From contig NC_030385.2 of assembly GCF_001625215.2 (NCBI RefSeq), positions 45,285,598 through 45,349,597 on the forward strand: a DNA stretch of 64,000 nucleotides, in the 5' to 3' direction. The notes beneath the pieces were generated by a model that ran no database searches, was not told where the DNA came from, and worked only from the letters and a program-made list of their open reading frames with translations. A program made the position numbers and the translations under genes. How positions within the stretch are numbered: the stretch's first letter is position 1; each line of letters starts with the position of its first letter. This DNA comes from Daucus carota subsp. sativus (taxonomy: Eukaryota > Streptophyta > Magnoliopsida > Apiales > Apiaceae). Below, in pieces: positions 33,843 to 46,344 of the stretch.

Positions 33843-35475
33843 ATGGCGTCTAAATTGGTTTCGATAATCGTCTTCGTTTTCGATGTTATTGCTTTTGGCT
33901 TGGCTGTGGCTGCTGAACAACGGAGAAGCACTGTATGTTTTCGCTAGTTTTATCTCCTTGTCTGTTTTGTTTGGTTATAATATATGTGACGGAACAAGGA
34001 TTTTGAAATAGTCGGGATTCGGAGATATGGTTAATTCTTGAAGATCAATCCGAGCTTTAAATAAATTTTGTACTAAATTTTAATTAAGAGCCGAGATATC
34101 AAAATTCTATCGAATTTGAAGTTGAGAGGGGTCCTTGTGTAGGATATGTTTGTTTGGAAGCACCAGTGTTCAGTGGTTGAACAGGGCTAGGGTTAGTTTA
34201 GTAGCTCACAATACAAATTTCCTGGGATAATGGTCCACAATAATCGATTATAAACAACAATCGATTATAAGCAACATACGTTCAGAATGGTAGAATGAGT
34301 GATTTTTCCGCCAGAAAAAAACCGTTGATAGTATGTTGCATCATACGTATGTCAGGGATCCGGACCCAATTTTTTGATTCTCTGGTGTTTGTATTTATAA
34401 TTTTAAAATTATGATCATTATACAGTTTCATTGTGGAATTATGTAATTGTTCCCTCACTTACTAAAATCTTGATCGAAATTTATCAATGAACTAAATTCT
34501 AAGGAATGTTCTTGTTCATTGAGTAAGTTAAGAATGCTATGCACTAGAAATTATGAGTTAATAAACTAACAATCCGCTTATTCCCATTATACACATAACT
34601 ACTGAGGTTGGATTTGGTCTGCAGACTGCAATTGTAGTGTTATTGAGGATGAATGTATACTTGTAACTTCGAAGTAACAATGCTGATGCTCATGTTCCTT
34701 ATTTGTTTAAAATTTTGATAATATTCCCGGTATAATGTTATATGCATATTTTAGCCTGAAATTCAGATCGCCTGTTTATTAGTCCTGAAATAGTGTTGGA
34801 CCCGAAATCCTTTCTGGTAATGAGTATATGCTTGTTAGTGTCAGATGTCTAGGAGAAGATAATAATCTTCTTCCTCTGCAGGCCACGACAACACAGGATT
34901 CAGAACAGAACTACAATTACTGTGTCTATGACTCGGACATTTCAACTGGATTCGGTGTTGGTGCTTTCTTGTTCCTCATGGCCAGTCAAGCTATCATAAT
35001 GGTGGCAAGCCGTTGTTTCTGTTTTGGAAAGGCTTCAAGGACTGGAGGCTCCCGGTCTTTTGCACTTCTACTTTTCATATTATGCTGGTATGATTCAAAT
35101 TCTTTCTTCAACACTATCAATTCATCAAGCTGCTTCTCGTCTTCAATATTTGGACTATTGCCAATTAATCTGTTACACCGACTTATTTGAAAATATTCTA
35201 TGTCGGACTTAATTAGGGTGACCTTTATCATTGCCGAGGCATGCTTGTTAGCTGGTTCAGTGAGAAACGCCTATCACACCAAGTATGTCACAATTTTCAG
35301 CCAAAACCCTCCTTCTTGCCAGACTGTACGAAAGGGTGTCTTTGCAGCAGGTGCAGCGTTCACTTTCTTCACTTGCATACTATCTCAGTTCTACTACATT
35401 TATTATTCCAGTTCGCGAGAAGCTTTTGCACCATACGGCGGAGAAGCTGGTGTGGGACTTGGAACCTTCAAGTGA
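33843..35475 (+). CDS. DUF1218 four-helix membrane protein
   Basis: Three exons: 33843-33932, 34882-35087 and 35217-35475; 184 aa. Exon 1 encodes a hydrophobic N-terminus (MASKLVSIIVFVFDVIAFGL) that is a signal anchor or first membrane helix. Exon 2 has GVGAFLFLMASQAIIMVASRC followed by SRSFALLLFILCW; exon 3 has VTFIIAEACLLAGSVRNAYH and GVFAAGAAFTFFTCILSQFYYIYY. Four membrane helices and the conserved Cys/Ala pattern match the plant DUF1218 family, some members of which affect lignin or organ symmetry. The specific role here is unknown. A large first intron (about 950 bp) has no recognised insertion. Confidence 0.9.
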
Positions 35476-35679
35476 GGCATGTCAGTATGCCACTGCTAAA
35501 AGCCTTATTCTAGGAATTCTTTATTTGAACTGAAGATATATATAGTTAAAAATAGTTTCAAGCTTTTGTTCAAGTACAATAGTATCCAGATGCATATAAT
35601 CTTGTTATTATTTTTCAGCACAACAGTCAGCACCATAAATCAGAAAGATTCAGTTCATAAAAACATGGTTTAGTAAGTA

Positions 35680-35914
35680 CCCCCTGTCTTTTGAAATACA
35701 GGCGGTTTGACTTTTTGGCACACATTTCTAAGTCTTTTAACCGTTTAGATAAAATTGTTATTTTTAAAATCTTCTTTCTCCGAATTATAATATCAATCAT
35801 ATATTTTTATTCAAAAAAATAAAATTTCAAAAATAATAATTTTAACTATACAGTCAAAGGACTTCAAAATGTGTGCCAAAAAGTCAAACGACTTATATTT
35901 TAAAACAGAGGGAG
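35680..35914. mobile_element. Stowaway MITE, 235 bp
   Basis: Ends CCCCCTGTCTTTTGAAATAC and the partner TATTTTAAAACAGAGGGAG, flanked by TA at 35678-35679 and 35915-35916. The subterminal GACTTTTTGGCACACATTT pairs with AAATGTGTGCCAAAAAGTC at the right. Confidence 0.9.
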
Positions 35915-36376
35915 TAGCAAGTCAAATAATAATAGTAGTAGCAATGAACGAACACGATTGGATTGTCCGAGTGCGGGTCTATCCTCAGTTGTCTAGCACA
36001 TCCGGGTTCGATCAATGCATAATCAATTTAATTTTGAATTTTTTTCCTGTAATTGGAAAATTAAGAATAAAATATTTATTTATAATAAAAAAATTAAAGG
36101 TAAATTACAAAAATGAACTGACAACACATTTTACATTACGAGTCCAAAATAAACGTACTCATCTAATTCGGGATATAAGGATCCTTTATAAATAACTGGT
36201 ACAAAAAAGAATAACAAAATTAGATTACTAAAAATTTATCTCAAACTAACTTCTAATTATAAGTCTTTATTATAAAAAAATATAATTCACTTTAAAATCC
36301 AACACAGATTTTAACTCGTGACTTAAAAGCGGTGCCAAACAAGCTCAAAAAAGTTGTACCCGATTACACATATACC

Positions 36377-36498
36377 AGCCCACATCTTAACGGGCCCAAA
36401 ACCTGACGCTGTTTCTCTAACCCATTACTACACACGCCCACCCTCACCGTCCCCTCTGTTCTCTTGCTCTAAACCCTAGCATCTCTCTTAAACCCTAA
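36377..36498 (+). promoter_or_regulatory. BRX1 promoter with site II and telo-box motifs
   Basis: AGCCCA (36377-36382) and GGGCCCA (36392-36398) are site II-type TGGGCY elements. AAACCCTAG (36471-36479) and AAACCCTAA (36490-36498) are telo-boxes. This pair of motifs is common upstream of plant ribosomal-protein and ribosome-biogenesis genes and lies within 170 bases of the BRX1 ATG. Confidence 0.75.
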
Positions 36499-36545
36499 AC
36501 GCCAATCTCTCTCTCGATCTCTCCCAATCTCTCCAATTCACAAAG

Positions 36546-39500
36546 ATGAAGAAAATTGGAAAGAAGAGAAAGCACGCAGAGACAATCCCAGAGCCAAAAA
36601 AAGAGCTCGTCGCTGAAGAAAGGCCCAAAAGAACACTTCTTGGTTGGAAAGACAAGCCTGTCGTTAACAATGAAAATGAAGCCACTTTCAAAAACAAGGA
36701 GAAGGTCCTCATTACTTGTACTCGTCGCATCAATTATAGGTACCCCTTTCTGTTATTACCCTTGGAACGGAAAAAATTATTAATTTATCGAGCTTAAAAA
36801 TATATTGTTTTTGAGATTTTTTAATTTATCGTGGGGTTGTTGTGATTGTGATGATTAGGTATAGGCAATTGATGTTGAATGTGGTATCACTATTGCCTCA
36901 TTGTAAGAAAGATAGCAAAGTTGAATCGAAGTCGACTAAAGGAGCTACTTTGAATGAGCTTGTTGAGCTCAAAAGCTGCTCTTCTTGTCTATTTTTTGAG
37001 GTCAGTGTTCAAAGATTGTTTCCTTTTGCTGTGTGTAGTTACTGGTTAAGCGATGGGAGGGGTGTTAATTTTAACATGATGGAGGCAAAATCACAAAAAC
37101 CAAGAATGACATGGGCACTGTGTTGTTAAACTTAATATAATCGGAAATGTTTTGTTATCAAAGTTTTACTCCTTTAAGCATATTTTGTTCCTTAATATAG
37201 CTTGAAAGAAATGAATCTGTGATGTTTATAAATATGAATACGGACCGAAACCTGAGATTGTGACTCCTAACTAGAGGGTACCCGGCCGGAACTGGTTTTG
37301 AAGATTTTCTTATGCAGTTATGCTTACAGTGTTATACTTGTGTTCACTTTCTTGATTCTCAGTGTCGGAAACACAAGGATCTTTATCTATGGATGACAAA
37401 GTCTCCCAGTGGTCCATCTATCAAGTTCTTGGTTAATGCAGGTAAAAAAGAAAATTTACCCTAGACTGAATTTGTAACTCTTTTACTGTTCTCGAGAGGG
37501 GGGGGGGGTTCAGTTTGATGCTTTTATATATGTATCTATTACCTGAATATATTGATGATATTCTCTGCTTTTCTTAAGTTCAAACTATGGAAGAATTTAA
37601 GCTTACTGGAAATCATCTTAATGGGTCACGTCCCCTTTTGTCCTTCACAACAAATTTTGAGAAAGACGCGCACTGGAAACTCATAAAAGAAATGATCACA
37701 CAGGTACCATGTAGTCTGTTTCTATAGACAATTAAGTTAGTTCTTTCTGTTGGGGTACAATAATTAATTCATTCTGTGTGCCAACTTGTTTTTACTTTTT
37801 ACATATCGGTGAATGGATGACCCGTCAAATTTAAAGAATGGGTGAGAGTCTGGTCTTCCCTAAAATTAATATATGCAAGGAGGTTTTAGTAATTTCTTAG
37901 TTTGTAATGTAGTAATCCACATTGTATGATGGCTCAGGATCCCTTTTCGTCTTAGATTGTTTGGATTTTTTCAAAACTGTATGTACATTTGTATCTGTGC
38001 ACATACTGATATATTGTATATATGAACTATGATGTCAAAATATTAGGATCTTGCTATCATTTTTCATTTTTCTTGTAGTTTGGAGGCCAAACTGATTGTT
38101 CATATTTCATACACACTATACGAAAGACAAATGTTAAGGCATATATAGTAATACAACTTTTAGGCAGTTTATGGTGCTGCAAAGTTTAGATAGTATGTCA
38201 ATTATAGCATATATCGTTGTCAGCATTTCTATTTATTATATAAAAATGTTTGTTTTGCATTTTCCCAACTTACTGTCAATGTTGTACATTATGGATTGCT
38301 TAAAGGTAGCCACATTTAAGCTGTGGAATTGTGTGCTTTTAAAGATATTAAATAAATAAAACTTTTTGTTATGACATAACATTTCTTGTACGCATAAAAG
38401 TTTGATAGTAAAACTGGATGACTAAATTTGAAATTTTTGTTTCTCCTTTTCTATATTCAGATATTTGGAACTCCCAAGGATCACAGGAAATCCAAGCCAT
38501 ACTATGACCATGTATTTGTCTTCTCAATTGTTGATGGACACGTATGGTTCCGGAATTATCAGGTTGGCATTAAAGAAAATGTGGTGTTATCTGATACAAT
38601 AATAAACCAGAGATGGTTTTTTTTTTACGTGATTAAAAATTGTTAGCCATGACTGTATCTCTAGTTGACAAGTTAGTAGACTCACTTTTTGAATGCTAGA
38701 GGTATTACCTTCCTAGTCCCATACTATGACCATGTATTTGTACTCTCATATTTTTACATCCCTCCCCCATACAATCCTTCTCTACCAGCTTTAGTTTTGT
38801 TCACAATTTAGTAATCCCATTCTTTCAAACCAATCGGAGCTTAAGTGTGCATGTTTCTGAGCAAGTAATTATCAGTTACAAATGTTCTTCATGCTACAAA
38901 GTTAGTTATCAACTGTTATCTAGTATTATTTGTTTATTATGCGGTTCAGTTACATATATGTTCTCTTTATATATGAACCAGATTTCCTGCCCTCATACTG
39001 GAGCAGATAAAATAGACCGAGGAGGGCTAGATAAATTGACCCTTATTGAGGTATGCTGCACACTTCATCAGTAAACACAGTAAGGGTCTTGTAATTCATT
39101 ATCACATTTTATTAATACGTGAACAGGTTGGTCCAAGATTTTGCTTAAATCCAATCAAGATATTTGGTGGAAGTTTTGGAGGCCCAACACTGTACGAGAA
39201 TCCATTATATATTTCTCCAAACCAGGTCAGAATACATTGTTTTATAAGTTTCACAAATAATTTGATTTTCTAAGTTTTGAAAGGGATTGTGAACCTGATT
39301 TTTTCATTACATTAGTCTTATTAATGTGTGTGTGTTTTTCACTGAAGATAGCTTAACGCATGATTATATGACTAAAAATAGAGAAGAATGTGTTTCCACT
39401 TTCCATATGATTTGTTTTTCCTTGTTGCTTCATTTATTTAAAGTACTGCATCATAGTTCCACTTTCAATTTTGTCCGACTCATCTGCATTATATTCTTCA

Positions 39501-39638
39501 TCTCAGATTCGTGCGTTAGAGAAAAAGAAAAAGTCAGGAAAGTTTGCACAGAAAGTTAAAGCTAAGACAAGGAGGAGGATGCATGAGATGTCGAATCCAT
39601 TGGAGCAAGATGAATTTGCGGACATGTGGAAGGCTTGA
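36546..39638 (+). CDS. BRX1: Ribosome biogenesis protein BRX1 homolog
   Basis: Eight exons: 36546-36739, 36859-37000, 37363-37441, 37579-37703, 38461-38562, 38982-39050, 39127-39225 and 39507-39638; 313 aa in one frame, close to the length I recall for Arabidopsis homologs. After a Lys-rich N-terminus the Brix domain is complete: VLITCTRRINYRYRQLMLNV, LLPHCKKDSKVESK, ELKSCSSCLFFE, WMTKSPSGPSIKFLV, LLSFTTNFEKD, IFGTPKDHRKSKPYYDHVF, DGHVWFRNYQI, VGPRFCLNPIKIFGGSFGGP, then a basic tail. BRX1 acts in the nucleolus in 60S pre-ribosome assembly. The promoter carries telo-box and site II motifs, fitting co-regulation with ribosome genes. Confidence 0.96.
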
Positions 39639-40424
39639 GGTTGTGCTGGAGCGAAGATACAGTTTTAGCACCTCAAAGTTTCAAGTTCTCCTGATCATTG
39701 GACCTCTATGTAATCGGAATTTTGACTAGTGTTGTTTCCATCCTTTTTTTTTTCCTTTATTGTATTTACTATATATGTTGATGCATAAGTATTGAATTTA
39801 ATATTGGCTAATGCGTGAATCGCTGTACCCGGTGACTTTGTGCAATACTATCAGGTGACTGCACAATTCTGTTGCTTCGTACCCCTTCAACCTCGAAAGT
39901 GTTCATTGTAACACGATATGGGCAAGATAAATTCCCAGTAATGTTAATGTTTCTACGTAGAACAGTATATATAATTATGCATACCCCCATGACCCTGTGA
40001 TAATACCGCGGCTCGATCGACTCGTTAAGATCGGCTCAAAAATGGATTATTTAGCTAAATGAGCCGGATTGACTCGACTTGTAAAATTAAACGAGTCAAC
40101 TTTGGTCAGAGGTTTTGGTTTATACAAGCTGATTGACCCGACTCGATTATTTTTGGTCGAATTGCGCCTGATTCGAAATTACAGACCTATTTGCGTTGAA
40201 ATTACAGACCTATTTGCGTGGGAGAATTAGAGTTTTCAGTTCTCTCAAGTTAGCTTATGAATTTGGATTTCACTATAGCGCGTTTTTAATAAATTGTATC
40301 TTGTATCTAAACTTCGATTATTCAAACTACCATATTATTGCAAATCTGTGGTACAGATCACTCCTTTACAAAAGTACCAAAGATGAAAGCACAAGTGAAA
40401 CAACCAACTGAAAGCAAGAATCCA
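39639..40424. other. Short intergenic stretch between convergent genes
   Basis: BRX1 3' UTR and the DUF3700 gene 3' flank. Nothing else recognised. Confidence 0.5.
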
Positions 40425-41545
40425 TCAGCACTGAGTACTCCATTCAGTCCAGTTGGTCTGGCTTCCGACGCGAGGAATGCTGTTAACCCTAGAGTATACA
40501 TCCAGCTTGAAGTTGGAACCGCAAACCACCCCTTCACTGTCAACCCTCGGCATTGCCCTCATCTTGTGCATCGGGTGCTCGAAATTCATCAGCCCTCCCT
40601 CGCTGTGGAACATACACCCTTTCGGAAATGGAGCAAATGATTTTGCACACCCTGCTTTTATAACCTCCAGATCATCAGAGATCACAACTGAGCCATCAGC
40701 AGCAATTCCCCAATACAGCTTAACCCCGCCATCCGATCCCTGTCATTGCAAGATCATACAAAATTTCAATTACTTGATACACAACATTTCTACTAGATAT
40801 CTGCCTGTTTAGTGCTACCGTGATCTTACCAGTGCAGTAAAAACTTTTCCGGCTTTGCTGTCGTAGACAACAAAGGCAAAACTCCCTTCCAGGTCCTTTA
40901 GAACCTGATCAGCCGGGTATGGACCGCGGTCACGAAGCGTCCTGTAAGCTTCTATCACAAACATGGCCTCATTGGCTCCCTTGGCCAATCCATATTGCTT
41001 AATTTGGGAATAGAGGTTGTTCAAGCTTCCCAGAAAAAGACAATATATATCATCAAACCCGCAGAACAACCTGCAAATAGACAAACATAAATTTGATAAG
41101 TTTAGTTTATTTTGATTGACTTCTGCTTCTTAATAACGATCGACCCGTTATATATAAAAACTACACCAATCAAAATTGAGCCAACTAATATTTCTGACAA
41201 CAATTAAATCTTGATTAAATAATAATTTTATAAAGTAATTTTTTTTCCTTGGATAGTGTAATTTTACTCCCGATAACATAATAAACTCGGAAAAAGTAAT
41301 ATTTTTTCCTGGTCCCGAGAATATTACCTCTGATGGCGGAGGCCGGAAGGCTGATCAGGTTTAACATAAGCCAGAACAGCAGACTGAGCAAAACTCATGG
41401 AGAAAGTGTTTTCAGGATGAGCCGACAGAAACTCCTGGAGAGTCTCCTCAGGGAGCCTCGGTTGTTCAGAGCCTGTCTTGTGAGAAGCAGGGCTGTTCAG
41501 CTCCTCAGGGGGGTTAGCAAAGGCCTTGTGAAATATAGCCAACAT
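40425..41545 (-). CDS. DUF3700 protein with YGL and LRDR motifs (aluminium-induced/TSJT1-like)
   Basis: Three minus-strand exons: 41545-41328, 41070-40830 and 40739-40425; 257 aa. The two family motifs are visible: KQYGLAKG and YRTLRDRGPYP. Other conserved parts are SFAQSAVLAYV, FCGFDDIYCLFLGSLNNL, LEGSFAFVVYD, and WGIAADGSVVISDDLEVIK. The fold resembles class II glutamine amidotransferase (Ntn hydrolase) domains, but no catalytic N-terminal Cys is evident after MLAIFHK, so enzymatic activity is not claimed. Relatives are induced by aluminium, wounding or sugar starvation. Exon joins keep phase throughout. Confidence 0.93.
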
Positions 41546-42031
41546 GCTGAATCACTGAATTCCACTAAAATTTATCGAAAAAGATTGTATTTGTATGTTG
41601 TGTAACACCAAATGAATGTAGGGATTAAGAAAGAAGGGTGTGCTTATTTATATTGAAGTGGAATGGGGTGTGGGCCCTGGAGTTTGAATAGTAGGATGGG
41701 CAGTTTTATCATTTGTTGGGAGCAATGCATATACATCCATATAATGATGACAATTATAGGATAAGGATTCTTTCGTACTTTTATAATTTTGTCTTCATGT
41801 CTTAATATTCTGGATCTGTGTCTCAACAGCTTACGTGGGAGTTGGTCTTCGATAATGTAACATATCTCAAAAAATTTCATCAATTTTTTTTAAATAAACT
41901 AATACATGATATTTTATCATGATTGATTTTAGTTGGGTATTTTATGTGTATAAAAAATCTCATTATTATTAATTATGGATGGAACCAATCACATATTCAT
42001 AATAGGGGAATTATCTTGTATATTGTTTTTT
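41546..42031. promoter_or_regulatory. Upstream region of the DUF3700 gene
   Basis: Probable promoter and leader. It is AT-rich and has no exon or repeat I can name. Confidence 0.35.
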
Positions 42032-42220
42032 CAATCTTATTTTCAAAAATACTACCTTATCCAATCTTATTTTCAAATCTCTAAAATATTTTCAAAAATA
42101 CTACCTTTTTGAAAATATTTTTCAAAAATACGGTGGTTGCATATGCAACCATATATGCAACTACAAATCCTGATTTTCAGTTTCAGTTTTCAAATGTCAT
42201 TTTCGACCTCATCTTTGGAG

Positions 42221-42287
<67 letters not shown>

Positions 42288-42860
42288 TTGAAAACTGGAA
42301 CTCGAAATTAGGAATTCAGTTGCATATGGTTGTATTCAGTTGCATATGGTTGCATTCAGTTGATTCTATTGCAATCTAATGGCCCCGCCAGGGGCGCACA
42401 CCATACATCCGTTGCAACTTACAGTTTTCAGTTGCATTTAGTTGTATATGAGGTTGCATTTAGTTGCCTATGAGGTTGCATTCAGTTGATTCTATTGCAA
42501 TCTAATGGCCCCGCCAGGGGCACCCATACTTCAGTTGGAACTTACAGTTTTCAGTTGCATTTAGTTGCATATGAGGTTGCATTTAGTTGCATATGAGGTT
42601 GCATTCAGTTGATTCTATTGCAATCTAATGGCCCCGCCAGGGGCACCCATACTTCAGTTGGAACTTACAGTTTTCAGTTGCATTTAGTTGCATATGATGT
42701 TGCATATGAGGTTGCGTGCAACCTCATATGCAACGGAAAACTGTAAGTTGCAACTGATGTATGGGTGCCCCTGGCGGGGCCATTGGATTACAATAGAATC
42801 AACTGAATACAACCTCATATGCAACCATATATGCAACTGAATTCCTGATTTCAAGTTTCA

Positions 42861-42924
<64 letters not shown>

Positions 42925-43092
42925 TCCAATGATGAGGTCGAAAATGACATTTGAAAACTGGAACTTAAAATCAGGATTTGTAGTTGCATATATGGTTGCA
43001 TATGCAACCACAGTATTTTTGAAAATATTTTAGAGAAGGTAGTATCATTGAAAATAAGATTGGATAAGGTAGTATTTTTGGAAATAAGATTG
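42032..43092. mobile_element. Foldback element, about 1.06 kb, with (TA)n in each arm
   Basis: The two ends are near-exact complements: the left half starts CAATCTTATTTTCAAAAATA, and the right half ends with the partner. Symmetric landmarks recur inverted: GTTGCATATGCAACCA, AATGACATTTGAAAACTGG, a (TA)n run in each arm (42224-42284 and 42863-42920), and GGCCCCGCCAGGGGC-type boxes. The dyad centre is at 42716/42717. The left arm is longer because a 123-126 bp unit occurs three times there and once in the right arm. No transposase. Superfamily not assigned. Confidence 0.88.
42362..42715. repeat. Three tandem 123-126 bp units in the left foldback arm
   Basis: Units start at 42362, 42488 and 42611 with GATTCTATTGCAATCTAATG followed by GGCCCCGCCAGGGGC. 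Units 2 and 3 are nearly identical; unit 1 differs more. Each also contains short GTTGCATATGAG repeats. Confidence 0.9.
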
Positions 43093-45191
43093 AAATCGTG
43101 GTTATGAATAAAAAAAGCCCTTGATAATATGTTTTAAAAAAAAAATATCTTGTTATCTAGGATTTTCCACATATGATTGATGTGAAATAATAATAATAAA
43201 AAAAAGTATTTGGAATCTCATAAATTTACTAATTATGAATATGATGTTGATAATTATGTTGGCCTTATATTTTTTATCTCAATATATTAAAAAATAATAT
43301 AAATTTAATCTCAGCAAAAATATAAAATCTTATAGCAAATAAAAAATTAAAATTTGTGGGTATCGAAAATTATTTTACTCCTAATAACCGGAAATTTAGG
43401 TCAATGTTATAAAAAAAGAATCACATTTAATTTATGAAAAACAGAAAAAATATTAATCAAAAATTAATCAAATCGATTGGCGATTAATCAAATAATTAAT
43501 TAAATAATCAAAAATTTAACCAATTCAATAAATTATAAAATCAAAATTAATTATTAATTAATCTCAATTAATCCTCAACTTTTAAATTAAAATGATTTCG
43601 GTATGACCCCAGGGAGAAGGCGACAAAAAACACGAGTCCAGTAGTCACAACTCACACCTAAAACCAGCAACGGTAGGAAAACAAGAGCCCATTGAAATGC
43701 AGAGGAGAATAGACAATCTATACAAACTGTGGTCAAGCCCACAGATAAGCAGAGAAACAACCGACCCAAACCGGCCCTATTTTCGGCCGAACCAAACCGA
43801 AAATTTTAAACCGTTTTTTAATTGGGTTGAATCGGCTCCAACCCGATTTTAATGGGTTGGGCATGGTTTTAGATTTTATTTGGCCAACCCAACCCAACCC
43901 GAGCGTATATTTTAATAAAAATACATTATATATATATAATATATATCTAACAAAATTGTATATATATAAAATATAGCTACTCTATTGAAATTATAACATT
44001 GGTGTGATAAAATTGAATTATAACATTGGTATCTTTCCTCGAGTTTCTTTTAAAATATCTTCCTTGCACATTTGTCATTCGTCTACTTGCCTTTGAGAGT
44101 TCGATAGTGAAGCTACTATTCTTTAAAAGTCCGAACTTGTTTTAATACTCTATAATTTATAGGTTGTGTAGCAATTTTAAAACTACGTTTAGTACTTAGT
44201 AACCCGTCAAACCGACCCAAACCAACCCAACCCGAAGTATGACAAATTGGGTTGGGTTATAAATTAATTTTAATGGGTTGGCTTCGAAAATTAGCAAACC
44301 GAATTTAATGGATTGGGTCGATAAAAAACCTAAACCGGGCCAACCCGACCCGCGTACACCCCTACCGTGCACAATCCTTCGTCTTGTCTCAAATTATTAC
44401 CATATCCCTATTGCTTTTTCTTTTATCGATTAAGTCTTGATAAATGAATAATTTAAGGTGAAAATTATATATATCGTACAGTTTCAACTAATTTATTAAA
44501 AAAAATATCAACTTTGTCATGTAAATTCGACAATATCAGTAATCTTCAAAAATATTTGATTGAGAAGTTTAACTATCTTGATGATGTAAAAGTTGTGAAA
44601 GCTGATAATGAAAGTGGGCAACTAATTCAAATATTTTTAGAAACATATATTTAATTGAAATGATTGTATTATTTTTTATTTTTAACCGTTGTCGAAATCG
44701 AAGAGAATTACCAAAGTTCTAAGATTAGGCCAAATCAACCATTTTCGTTAACCATTTCTCATTTTTAAATATTAATAAATTTATCTTAAATTTAAGCCTC
44801 TATATAAATTAAATTATTGATCAACTCTGTTTGTATGATTTCCTTCGGAAAAAAACTCTGTTTGTGTGAATTTATTTTGACCTCCTATAAATTCTTAAAT
44901 TAATAAATTTATTTACTTTTATGTCTTGATAATACAAGACTTGAATTAAATATGTATCATTTTTATATCATGTATTTGGTTGACTAGTGGAATAAATGTC
45001 GGTAATTTAAAATTTTGTAAACAATTAATATTAATTATTTTGAAAAATTATTTAACTAATATTGCAATATAGTTTGGAGTTGTTGATTTAGTTTTGTATT
45101 GAAATATATATATATATAGATGAAATAAAAAAATTGATTTCTCATATTCATGCAAGAAACTCACTTCTCGTCTAGGTATGAAAAACTCGTA
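43093..45191. other. AT-rich intergenic DNA with hAT-like remnants
   Basis: No gene. From about 43758 to 44360 there are many AACCCAACCCGA/GGGTTGGGTT motifs in both orientations ending GTACACCCCTAC, as in hAT-like MITEs; the left terminus was not found. A micro-insertion with a 16-bp duplication lies at 44823-44869. Confidence 0.45.
44823..44869. repeat. Poly(A) micro-insertion with 16-bp target duplication
   Basis: AACTCTGTTTGTATGA (44823-44838) and AACTCTGTTTGTGTGA (44854-44869) differ at one base; the insert is TTTCCTTCGGAAAAA. Confidence 0.85.
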
Positions 45192-45467
45192 CTCCCTCTA
45201 TCCCCTTCAGTTGTTTACATTGAATTTAGGCACGGAGGTTAAGAAATATGTATAAAATAATAGAAAAGAGAAAGAAAAGTGAGTGATGTGGTGGGATCCA
45301 TTGATAATATATAAAAGAGAGATAGTAGAGTAAAAGTAGTGTGAAAAGGAATAAAAATTGGGAAAGTGGTGGGACCCATTAACTATTTTAGGAAAGTTTT
45401 GTAATGTAAAGAAATGAGTGGGAGTCTAAAAGAGGAAATTGTAAAGAATTTAGAGGGACAGAAGGAG
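45192..45467. mobile_element. Stowaway MITE, 276 bp
   Basis: Ends CTCCCTCTATCCCCTTCAG and GAGGGACAGAAGGAG with TA on both sides (45190-45191, 45468-45469). The interior GTGGTGGGACCCATT and GTAAAGAAATGAG blocks match, inverted, the element at 24999-25298. Confidence 0.9.
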
Positions 45468-45572
45468 TATTTTATAAATTTGAAAATAAGTTTTTCTTGA
45501 TCAAACACTATATATATAAGTTTAAAATGAAGAAAATTCATATTTTATATATGTGAAGAGCACCAAACGATC

Positions 45573-45575
<3 letters not shown>

Positions 45576-45650
<75 letters not shown>

Positions 45651-46344
45651 TTACTCCAATAGAAACCTCCTTAGTCTAGAAACTAAAAACCAAGCTGAAA
45701 TATCACTAAATCCTAAAGCAAATACCACTAAATTCTTAACAACCCCATCTCCACCTCCATCTTCACCAACCCCGCCTTCATCTTCACCAACCCCACCTCC
45801 ACATCCGCCACTGCCACCACCTCCGTCTCACCTCCTCTATAACCACCACCACCTCTATATATGCCGCCCGCCCCCTCCATCTCCACCTCCATTATTTCTC
45901 TAACAACACAATCTCCACCTCCATCTTCACCAACCCCATCTTGGTCGCTGCTTCAACCTTCTTCAGCCCCGTTCATACTTCTTTCTCCACCTCGGCTCAA
46001 CTTCAAAACGCGGCGGAGCCGCCACTATTCCGGCAACGCTCCAACTCCTACTTCAAGCCACCCACACCTTCGCTACAATCATCCTTCCTCCATCTCCACC
46101 TTCACCTCCACCATCTCCACCACCGTCACCACCATCTAAATCGAAAACGTGAACAGATTTGGAGATTAGAGCAATTTTCGGAACATATATGGATATTATA
46201 GGCTGTTTCTGCAAGTTTTCACTAATTCTTGCAACACAGATCACTAAATCCCAAAGAAAATATCACTAAATTGTACTGTGAATATCACTAACTTGTATTG
46301 GTTTCTAGTTTTTATTTTAAAAGTGGTTTCTATTTGATCATGAG

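Larger units (their letters stand above)
35476..36545. other. Intergenic DNA between DUF1218 and BRX1 genes
   Basis: Contains a Stowaway MITE (35680-35914) and then AT-rich DNA with no exon. The last 170 bases are the BRX1 promoter and leader. Confidence 0.5.

Noticed and set aside
42109-43011. Frames with long Tyr-Ile runs
   Set aside because: Translation of (TA)n microsatellites in the foldback element.
43587-43769. 60-aa hydrophobic minus-strand frame
   Set aside because: No homology recognised, no splice sites, adjacent to hAT-like repeat sequence.
45861-46201. Pro/Ser-rich frames of 86-92 aa
   Set aside because: Low-complexity CCACCTCCATC repeats within a mobile element; no conserved motif, splice context or start context.
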